Shown: positions 56,289 through 64,000 of the stretch, in pieces
How the letters are laid out: each line of letters starts with the position of its first letter
Position numbering within the stretch: position 1 is the first letter of the stretch
Source of the DNA: Ypsolopha sequella
Taxonomy: Eukaryota; Arthropoda; Insecta; Lepidoptera; Ypsolophidae
Reading direction: 5' to 3'
Length of the DNA stretch: 64,000 nucleotides
Assembly (NCBI GenBank): GCA_934047225.1
Contig: CAKOHE010000107.1
Location: forward strand, 744,001 to 808,000
The notes under the pieces: generated by a model
Database searches by the model: none
The model's input: the letters and a program-made list of their open reading frames with translations, nothing else
Told to the model about the DNA's origin: nothing
Made by a program: the position numbers and the translations under genes

Positions 56289-57065
56289 GTGGTGGTGTCG
56301 CAGTTGCATTTACGTGCTGATCTAGACTGCAAGATTGTCTCAGATCCCAAGAAGACTTTTTGAACATTTATTTTTATAATTAATGTTATTATGAGCAAAT
56401 TATCCTGATGGGAGATTTTAATACCTGTCTCATCGAAAATGACCATAGGCCAAAATCACTACAGTCAGTGATGAAGTCTCTTAATATGAACCTTCTGGTC
56501 CAACTCATTTTCAGCCTGGTTCCCCCCCTCACTCCTTGACTTGATTATTAACTTGTCTCCGGCTCATAAGGTTTTCAATGACCAATTCAATGCTGCGGAT
56601 TTTTCTCATCACGATCTCATTTTCTTGTCATATAGTCTCTGTCCCCCTAAATTCAAACATAATGTGTTACTTCTTCTTTTGAATTTCAGTAGTATGGATC
56701 TCGAAGCGCTAAGAGCTGATGTAAGTCGAATCGATTGGTCCTCAATAACTAAAAACGATAAGGTCGAGCATTTCAACACAATCATTCTAGCACTGTATGA
56801 TAAGCATGCTCCCTTGAAGCAGACTAGGGTTAAGCATCTCCCAGCACCGTGGCTCACACCAGAGATTAAGACACTCATGGCACAAAGGGACAGGGCTCAG
56901 GTTAGATTTAGGCTGGATCCTTCCAATCAGAATGTCGAACGGTTCAAGCTGCTGCGTAACCACTGCAATAGTGCCTGTAGGCATTCTAGACGTCAGTATA
57001 TATTAGAATCCATCGAAAACTGTGCTCCCCACAATCTTTGGAAATTTCTAAAAACCCTTGGCGTA
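56289..57065 (+). pseudogene. LINE endonuclease end and linker (piece 2 of 3)
   Basis: Starts GVAVHLRADLDCKIVSD, then LMGDFNTCLIEND and LLDLIINLSPA (frame shifts between), then a 178-codon frame (56541-57077) with FNAADFSHHDLIFLSYSL, the catalytic SHHD end of an AP endonuclease. The linker follows: APWLTPEIKTLMAQRDRAQV and SIENCAPHNLWKFLKTLGV. In a LINE this should precede reverse transcriptase; here it follows piece 1. It ends in a T run at 57066. Confidence 0.75.
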
Positions 57066-57089
57066 TTTTTTTTTTAAAGAAATTTGTTT

Positions 57090-57855
57090 GTCAAAAAAAC
57101 TTAAGACTACTACAATTTATTTTCTGCCAAACTGCATAACAGATTGTCGGCAGATGAGCTCTTAGTATACTTACATATAACTTACAATTTACATACTTAC
57201 GGTAGCTACAGGCTTAGATCATATTTATTTATACTTTATACTTAATATATAAATATGTATATATAATTAAGTATTAATATAAATACATATATACAAATAC
57301 ATATTATGTAAATATAATATTCAGTTTATACTATATATTTCTATAAAAACACCTTATTATAATAATCATTTCCAGATATATTTCGACTTGTAAAGTCGGC
57401 GTCAGTGGAATTAGGTAAAATTAATATAATATGTTAAAATGTCATAAAATGGAGTGGATGATTGACAGACAAATGAAAGACAGAAGAAAAAAGAAATTGT
57501 ATATGTAATGTATTAAGTAGGTAGGTTTTTAAATATAAGTGTGGAGATGGGTAGATGATATTTATGTTTGTCTGTTAAGACCCGGACCGTTATAACTGTA
57601 AATATAATATGCAATTAAGAGAAAGATTCAAAACTCATACAAGGATTGATAAAGTAAATGTGCTATGACTGTATTAATTAAGTACTTTCCATATGTAAAA
57701 AGTGCTGCATGACTCTATTTTTAAAAACAGCTATTGATGAAGACTCTCGAATGATGAGTGATTAAGACGTATTGCATAAATTGTGAATGAATTTGTAAAC
57801 ATTTCAGTTTTATGTGAGGGGGTGCACAAAAGTATATCATCATTGGTAGTAACTG
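57090..57855. other. AT-rich noncoding DNA
   Basis: No gene or repeat recognised. It separates pieces 2 and 3 of the scrambled LINE. Confidence 0.4.
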
Positions 57856-57859
57856 TTAT

Positions 57860-58090
57860 GTCTCCCGCTTGGATATGTCCAACGTATTAGATGTTGTTTT
57901 TGATAGGGGAATAGTGCCTTACTGTACGATTGTGTCATGATTGAAAACTCTGTCTTGGTCTCCACATGTCAATGAAGTAAGTCGTAAAGTTTTCGGCTCA
58001 TATCACTCCCTTAAGCGCCTACAGAAGTTTCAGTCACTGTATACAAATGCATTGAATGCATTACTCGCATTACATTATTTTTCATATCGG
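57860..58090 (+). pseudogene. LINE post-RT thumb region (piece 3 of 3)
   Basis: Reads VLDVVFDRGIVPYCTIVS, a stop, then LSWSPHVNEVSRKVFGSYHS and LKRLQKFQSLYTNALNALLA. The WxPHVxEVxRKVFxxxxSLKRLQ block lies after the reverse transcriptase palm in the same kind of LINE as pieces 1 and 2. The palm (FADD box) is missing. Confidence 0.6.
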
Positions 58091-58315
58091 TGACGGTAAT
58101 GGCAGACATTAAGTTGAAAGAAAGTCAAAGTCTTTTAAATAAACGACGGATAAATCAGTGCAGGATAGGTCGTGGGAGAAAATGAGGTGCACGCATCCAA
58201 GTTCACCATAGTCGCCTTAGGAAAGAAATCTTCTGTGCTTGTGGGACTTTTAGATGGACTGCGATTTTTGTAATTTTTAAAGATGTTTGTCGGTATCAAT
58301 AGTGGGGGGACATAC

Positions 58316-58465
58316 CTCGATACCATCGCTCGAGGAGTCAAGTAGCTCGTAGAAGACGGACAGGAACAGCTGATTCATCAGCTGGGACCGTAGTTCAGCC
58401 ACTTCAGCCACGTTGCCAAGCAGACCCATCATGTTGCGCAGTAGTTCTTCTTTGTCAGGGAAACT
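58316..58465 (-). CDS. exon of a zyg-11/ZER1-type armadillo protein
   Basis: Exactly 50 codons between a strong acceptor (ttccgattgcag) and donor (atcgag/gtatgt), phase 0 at both ends. It reads SFPDKEELLRNMMGLLGNVA, EVAELRSQLMNQLFLSVFYE and LLDSSSDGIE. The MxGLLGNxAEVxxLRxxLM and LLDSSSDGIE blocks are those of zyg-11 homologues and ZER1, armadillo-repeat substrate receptors of Cullin-2 ubiquitin ligases that recognise N-terminal glycine degrons. No stop or frameshift, so this is probably a live gene with very long introns. I found neither the next exon (expected to begin VSYN) on the left nor the previous one on the right. Family recognition is from memory of the motif. Confidence 0.65.
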
Positions 58466-58644
58466 CTGCAATCGGAAAACGTTGCTTTTGTTGATTTAAT
58501 TCCTTAGTAGATCTACATATATTATGGTCGCCAAATATCGTTCGAATCAGTTTCACAATCGAGGAATCATGTGTTTCAGGAGGATATTAATGAGTTATTC
58601 AATTTGGATTGCAAGGAATCTACCTGCCAAATGTCATTAGCTTG

Positions 58645-58896
58645 TATAGTACATTTCAAATACCATGGCCCGATTCCACTTGAAACTTAACAATGGGGCT
58701 CATAATGTTTGCCTTTTGTTATCTAATTTGGAGCACTTCAAATTGGCACGCGTCGGTGCAATCTGTATGTACTCGTAACTAAAGCAAACACCGCAAAAGG
58801 GTCTGGCCAGGTATCTTTTGTTATCACTAATCCTATTGTTAACACCTAATGACCGTCTTAAGTGGAATCGGGCCATGGTATTTGAAATGTACTATA
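58645..58896. mobile_element. TA-flanked MITE, 252 bp, 37-bp perfect inverted ends
   Basis: 58645-58681 and 58860-58896 are exact reverse complements (tatagtacatttcaaatacc ... inner end attccactt). The outermost TATA includes the probable TA duplication. No coding capacity. Perfect ends point to recent movement. About 180 bp from the zyg-11-like exon, in its presumed intron. Confidence 0.93.
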
Positions 58897-59166
58897 ACCG
58901 CGACAGCCTAAGGAGGCGTCGAAACGAGAAGTATAAACATTTTAGTTAGGTTATGTTTTATAGTTACGATCCGAGTCTTTACGTTAATAACGTGTTTAAA
59001 TCGTAAAATTTTAAGGCACTTTAAGGTTAACTGTCGAAACTAAGATGACGTTGCTCGAATAAAGTTCTTTCGTGTGTTAAGGACTTTACCAATAGTTAGG
59101 TTTATATCCCAACGAGATGAGGGTAAAACCCCTCACTGTAAAATATTATTGAGATGCCCATTATTA

Positions 59167-59330
59167 GGGTTCCGTACCCAAAGGGTAACCAACGGAACCC
59201 TATTACTAAGACTCCGCTGTCCGTCTGTCACCAGACTGTATCTCATGAACCGTGATAGTTAGACAGTTGAAATTTTCACAGATGATGTATTTCTGTTGCC
59301 GCTATAACAACAAATACCAAAAAATATATT
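59167..59330 (+). repeat. dispersed repeat, GTTCCGTAC family
   Basis: agggttccgtacccaaaggg, ctattactaagactccgctg and gttgaaattttcacagatga: a motif string very common in insect genomes. Related to 55460-55600 (+) and 39150-39305 (-). Confidence 0.6.
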
Positions 59331-59339
59331 ACATATCAT

Positions 59340-61860
59340 ATTTTATTATAATCATAAATAAATACTCAGTTACCGTTCGTCTATATAAAGTAACTATTTA
59401 CCTACATGGCTAATAGCCTTACCATGCTATTCAAAATGCAGACTCAAGCACCGCCCGCCCTCCCGCATAAAACATTGTAACATTCCACATGGTATGCTGT
59501 CATTGGGTATCACTAAAATGGACAATTATTATGTACTTAGTCATAATAAACATACAGATGATGTATGAACCTCAATACTTAGAAGTTTCGGAAACTTGGC
59601 AACATTCCAAACTGAGACGGAACCAACCACAGGTCGAAGGGTCCACCAAAACTCATATGCTTAGATGAATAATCAACTTAAAGTAAAGGAAATATTGAAT
59701 GATTGAACCATTAAGGGTTTCACCTTCCCTTGTAACTCTAAACATCATTATGACAAAATGTTCATGCTGCTCATTATTTCCTTAAGGTCATAAAAAGCGT
59801 AGTATTGTTGTGTAGCAAACAATATGGCGGCTGGAATTCGAATGTTCTTGAAAGATTCAAAGATTCTCAGAACTACACGTGGCATGTTCAAACCGCGGCG
59901 GAGAAATCTAATATGTAGGCGCGAAAACAAATTGTAACTAAAATTGAACTTTGGGTTAAGGGGGAAAGAGGCTAAAATATATTCAGCAATTAATGATAGA
60001 AGAACTGGTTATAACAAGTTCGTTGTGGAGAGGCAGAGAAATGGTTAGTGTGACGTAATATCGTACGATTTGGAGCGGCGTCGGCTAGCCAATAGAAAGA
60101 CATCTAGATAATAAGATAATAGATATTAATAATAGATAATTTTTAATTTATTAGATATTCATTGCGGGCTTGTCAGAGGCAAGTTTCTCTTTGAATCACG
60201 ATTTGTTGATAAAGTATTAAAGTCGTTTCGTAGTCTTCAGTAAATTAAATATAGGTTTCGAAGCTAGTTTGGGGTTGCTGGGGTGGGTAGCATGGGTGTG
60301 TCTCGAGCTGGTATGGCGAGGAATTACCTTGAAATTGTATAGGACAAATAATGTAGGGTACCACCGGGAGTGTTTTTCCGATTTCAGTGATTCCCTCTCT
60401 CGGGCGAGGTCCGCTAGATGCGCCTTAATTGTACTCGATGAGACTGACTTGTACACGAGAGAAAATCTATCCTCCTGCATTGCACTTGGCAGGGTACCTT
60501 ATTTTCCTTCCTATCCGCTTGTGGTTGTAGGTTCTTTGGCCACAAGTATCCTTGTTATCTATATGTTAACATTTTAATTTTGTCATCGATTGATTGGTAT
60601 CGATCAACACTAGAGTGTGGATCGGCGAATTATTTTTAATCTGTGGTTTTTGATTCTGTGGACCGATTTTGGGTGGGAAAAAGATGATGTGATATGCGGT
60701 TTGTAAGAAAAAGAAATGTTTAGATTGTTTAGAGCACAAATAAAGTGATTATAAACGTTCAACGTGTCTAATTATCTTAAAGTTCAGAAGTGTAACAAGC
60801 CACGTCCTAATAGCCGGCTAGAAGGTGTAAATAAACGGTAAAGTTAAGAAAAAAAAAGTGGTAAGTCAAACTCTCTTCCTGCTCGTCGGATTACTTGGTT
60901 TTCCAATTTTGTCTCGTAAGTAATCGTCTGTGTTATAGTGGATACCGTAATCTTAAAGAAGATGATCGCATAAAGATATGATTTTAGTTGAGTGAGTAGT
61001 AAAAACATATTGTTGTTATAACCTTCAATTAGAATGCTTCTACTCCTTGTCAATCTTTGTTTAGAGAAGTGTTTATAAGTAAAGCATGAATTCGATACCT
61101 CATTGGTTAACATATCAATACAGAGTACTAGTAAGAGGAGATTTTAATCTTAGCACTGACCATACTGTGTTCCAGACGTCACATGCATCTTTAAATCTAA
61201 CACTACAGATAAGTAGGTAAACCTTTGCAATAAACTTGGTATAGGACATGAATATCAGGAGTTGCTAGGCTTACCTATTTGTATGAGAGGGCATGGAAAG
61301 CGAAATGGTCTTACATATTTAATGCAAAATAAATAAAAGAAACTGATTTTTGAGATCCACATTTTCTAGTTATACTAAAACATATATATACAATATATAG
61401 TATAAATACAAACTGCTATAGAATAAAAGCCAATACAACCGGTTCAACCTATATCGTCTACTATGCAACAATCATGGTGCTAAACTAATTTGTTCAGGTA
61501 GCGTCAACGGTTTGTCAATGTGTAAACACAACAGCAGGATTTTTATAAGAACAGTCAAGGCTGTCTGTAAGCACAGCCAGGGTACTGTGCTGCTGGCCTA
61601 ATAACCTGTATTTATAAGTGGGTTAAATACAAAGTTAGGTAACTAGAATTAAACTTTAAAATGCATAAAAGTACAGTCGCATAAATAATTGGTTATCAGC
61701 TTTACTCTGAGTCTCCTGCAATCATTAATGGTGTTTGATTTTGATCTAAATAGTGAAGTTTATTGGGTTTGGATTATAAAGCTAGAAATAAATGAAAAAA
61801 GGTGTATTCGAAGAATAAAGTCAATGTTCTGTGGTCCATGTGAATTAAATTTACTTTTGT
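59340..61860. other. noncoding DNA
   Basis: No supported gene. Two overlapping frames near 60217-60577 on opposite strands lack recognisable domains; the stretch ccctctctcgggcgaggtcc in them looks repeat-derived. The rest is AT-rich. Confidence 0.4.
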
Positions 61861-61867
61861 ATTTCAG

Positions 61868-61934
61868 CACTCCCTCTCTCTCCCTCTCTCTCCGTCTCTC
61901 TCACTCTCTCCTTCTCTCACTCTCTCCCTCCCTA
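61868..61934. repeat. (CT)n polypyrimidine tract
   Basis: Imperfect ctctccctctct run of about 65 bp, 100 bp before the gag ATG. It could act as a splice-like tract or simply be a microsatellite. Confidence 0.85.
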
Positions 61935-62037
61935 TCATATCACTTGTTTTATTTCAATGTTGAAGGGGTAGATTGTTTGTACGCTAAGATAAATAATAAT
62001 CAGCATTGATGCTAAGTATTTCATAGATAATGATAAA

Positions 62038-63041
62038 ATGGCTGATGAGTCTGAGTCACCAGGTACACCTAAACGTCCTCCACTGAGAAGAAATGCAGAT
62101 GGGTTAAATAAAAGATATAGTAGGATGAGTTCTAAGGAAGGGTGTCATAAAAAGAGAAAACAATCGACTTCATCAACAACTTCATCCAGTTCAGAATCCG
62201 AGCAGTGCGCGGGAAGACAGAGTCGTAGTCGAAAACGTATTAGGCGTAGTGATGGTCGTCGACTCCACCGTCGATACTCACGTAGCCACCGTTCGCGTAG
62301 CAGGTCAGATCGGAATTTTTCTCCAAGGCATAATGATGAAGCTAGGAAAAACGAATCATCACTATTAGAAAAACTTGTTATTGCTCTCAGCGAAAGTAAC
62401 AGACATTCTTCACCTAATAGCGTTTCTTTACTTCACGGTACTCAGAATGTGATTTCTAACTTTGATCCACTAGCCAGGTCACAGACTATGAAAGAGTGGT
62501 TAGGTAAAATTAATGAATCTGCACATATCTACGGATATTTTATGCACTGCCCAAGTTGACTGGACTTGCCAAGCGATGGTACGATGGCTTGACAAGTGTT
62601 AAATACTCTTGGGCCGAGTGGCAAGATAAACTTTTGGCTGCTTTTCCTTGTGAAGAAAACTATGCAGAATTACTGTCCGAAATGTTAGCCCGAAAAACAT
62701 CACGGAATGAAAGTTTAGAGGAGTACTATTATGATAAGATAATGTTGATCAACCGATGCCAGCTGAGTGGCAGACAAGCTGTTGATTGTTTAACTCACGG
62801 CATATTCGATTCAACTGTGCGAATGAATGTACAAGGCGCTAACCTTCAAGAGCCTGAGGAGGTTCTAAGGTACTTCAGAAACATTGGTACTGATGGCACT
62901 AGAAAAATTACACCTTATAGTACCAGTACTACTAGTGTTAAAAAGAGCATGATGTCCATTAAGTGTTACAGCTGTGGTGAAGTAGGCCACACAGCAGTAA
63001 GGTGCCCTAATTCCCAATGTCGAGGATCCGAAATATTATAG
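62038..63041 (+). pseudogene. Ty3/Gypsy-type gag with frameshift
   Basis: Gag forms the retrotransposon particle and binds its RNA. The first frame starts at ATG 62038 (MADESESPGTPKRPP), has an Arg/Ser-rich basic region (RSRSDRNFSPRH), then FDPLARSQTMKEWLGKINES and AHIYGYF before a stop. The second frame takes over with ALPKLTGLAKRWYDGL (capsid block), MLARKTSRNESLEEYYYDK and a zinc knuckle CYSCGEVGHTAVRC (CX2CX4HX4C). The change of frame near 62545 looks like a small deletion within the IYGW...YALPKL motif of intact relatives. The frame ends shortly after the knuckle, so protease and pol are missing. The right edge adjoins a BEL/Pao element on the opposite strand. Confidence 0.85.
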
Positions 63042-63044
63042 TAA

Positions 63045-63233
63045 TGAAAATGCGGTGCTCCTCTCGTATGATGTATAATTTGGATAACTGATTGAATTTG
63101 GTACAATAGACAAGGTGAATATGGTAAACAGTGTCGTGTCTTCGTCATTCTAGATCGATCTGTCCATGCTCGCTCGGACGCCTTGTCCCTGCCCCCGCAC
63201 CGGGGGGTGAAGAGACCAGTTCTGTTATCTATT
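63045..63233 (-). repeat. candidate 3' LTR of the BEL/Pao element
   Basis: Directly follows the integrase stop on the minus strand: tgttgcggcccaatagataa starts near 63245. GC-rich middle, then AT-rich sequence toward the Gypsy gag. TGTTGCGG is a typical BEL LTR start. The far boundary is not defined. Confidence 0.4.
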
Positions 63234-64000
63234 GGGCCGCAACATCATCCCCGGCCCTCGAACACGTAGGGGTTCGAGGATCTGAAGCTGCTGCTCCATG
63301 TTGATTGTTCAGTTCTGTAGGTTTCGGCAGCGGGCACAATTTGTTAATAGCACGTCGATAAATGCCTTGGGTAGTATATACATCTGCTACTCTTGAAATG
63401 TTGTCAGATCCTGGATAAAGTTTTTGGATTCTTCCTAGTTTCCATTTCATGCATGGAAGATTTGGATCTTTGATGACCACCAAATCGTTAACTTGCAATC
63501 CTTCTTGAATGATGCGCCACTTCGTCCGTTGCTGTAACTCAGACAGGAATTCACTCTGCCAACGATTCCAAAATTGCTGCCTCACTCGTTCAATGTACTG
63601 GTATCTGCTAAGTCTATTCGGGTTGATGTCTAATAAAGACGGAGACGGAATTGATGTGAGTGCTCTGCCGATCAAGAAGTGTCCAGGAGTGAGAGGTTCA
63701 AGGTCACAGGGATTTGATGATAATGGGGTCAAAGGTCTGGAATTAAGCATTGCTTCAACTTGAGAAAACAGTGTCGACAACTCCTCAAATGTCATATGAG
63801 TATTTCCTAAGGTACGTAGTATATGATGCTTTGCCGATTTAACGCCTGCTTCCCAAATCCCTCCAAAATTTGGTGATCCAGCTGGGGAAAACGTAAACTT
63901 GATACCCTCGCCAGCAGCAAATGAAGCTATGTCTTTGTTCCCTGATTTAATAAATCTGCCTATCTCGTTATTCGCACCAACGAAGTTAAGACCATTATCA
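63229..64000 (-). CDS. BEL/Pao integrase, runs off the right edge
   Basis: Open on the minus strand from the window edge to a stop at 63229, with no internal stop. From the edge: DNGLNFVGANNEIGRF (second DDE Asp), then SPAGSPNFGGIWEAGVKSAK (catalytic Glu in GGIWEAG, a BEL/Pao signature), LFSQVEAMLNSRPLTPLS, LTPGHFLIGRALTSIP and RYQYIERVRQQFWNRWQSEF. The C-terminal domain reads DLVVIKDPNLPCMKWKLGRI and ISRVADVYTTQGIYRRAINK, ending KLCPLP. Integrase inserts the element's cDNA. This end is intact in sequence; whether the full element is intact lies beyond 64000. The ATG at 63795 is only an internal Met. Confidence 0.9.
   Translation of the reverse strand, partial: DNGLNFVGANNEIGRFIKSGNKDIASFAAGEGIKFTFSPAGSPNFGGIWEAGVKSAKHHILRTLGNTHMTFEELSTLFSQVEAMLNSRPLTPLSSNPCDLEPLTPGHFLIGRALTSIPSPSLLDINPNRLSRYQYIERVRQQFWNRWQSEFLSELQQRTKWRIIQEGLQVNDLVVIKDPNLPCMKWKLGRIQKLYPGSDNISRVADVYTTQGIYRRAINKLCPLPKPTELNNQHGAAASDPRTPTCSRAGDDVAAQ

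Noticed and set aside
60217..60577. Overlapping frames of 87 and 102 codons on opposite strands
   Set aside because: Neither has a recognisable motif and they shadow each other. The stretch looks repeat-derived.

Overview
The window looks like nuclear DNA of a moth or butterfly (Lepidoptera). It is AT-rich, has spliceosomal introns and almost no long open reading frames. It is packed with decayed transposable elements of types I know from Lepidoptera: RTE, CR1/Jockey-type LINEs, BEL/Pao, Ty3/Gypsy, PIF/Harbinger, hAT, Helitron and tRNA-headed SINEs. Order-level placement is inferred from these families, not from a search. I see no rRNA gene, no convincing intact tRNA gene, no CRISPR array and no complete host gene.

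Host-gene traces are few. They are one well-spliced exon of unknown identity at 23533-23726 (-), one exon of a zyg-11/ZER1-type armadillo protein at 58316-58465 (-), and the 3' part of a small nuclear ribonucleoprotein Sm D1 reading frame at 27894-29169 (-). The Sm D1 Gly/Arg tail is a 57-bp minisatellite and is split by a 772-bp Jockey-type LINE fragment with an 8-bp duplication.

Layout. 0-10 kb: tRNA-headed SINE copies, an RTE LINE fragment, a 2.9-kb inverted-repeat pair and an 82-bp tandem array. 10-23 kb: mostly AT-rich sequence with LINE 3' ends, a 57-bp minisatellite at 16.8 kb and a 24-copy 38-bp minisatellite at 19.3-20.2 kb. 23.5-29.2 kb: the unknown host exon, a non-autonomous Helitron, a 320-bp foldback element, a Gypsy integrase with an LTR-like tail, and the Sm D1/LINE composite. 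30-34.5 kb: dispersed repeats and a 93-bp tandem array.

34.7-40.7 kb: the remains of a PIF/Harbinger transposon with its two expected genes still recognisable and convergent: a three-exon DDE transposase (+) and a multi-exon Myb/SANT-like protein (-). It has been invaded by a 175-bp hAT MITE with a perfect 8-bp duplication, a 1.1-kb hAT-like element that splits an exon, a SINE and a TA-flanked MITE. 41-50 kb: BEL/Pao gag relic, a LINE EN-RT relic with a mutated FADD box, two LTR-like pieces and local duplications. 50-59 kb: LINE 3' ends, two adjacent TA-flanked inverted-repeat elements (the larger 990 bp with about 255-bp arms), a scrambled LINE, the zyg-11-like exon and a MITE with 37-bp perfect ends. 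61.8-64 kb: a Gypsy gag (+) facing a BEL/Pao integrase (-) that runs off the right edge.

I found no clear undescribed functional system. The best leads are the Sm D1/LINE composite, the Harbinger two-gene remnant, the unidentified spliced exon, and several unclassified repeats present two or more times here.
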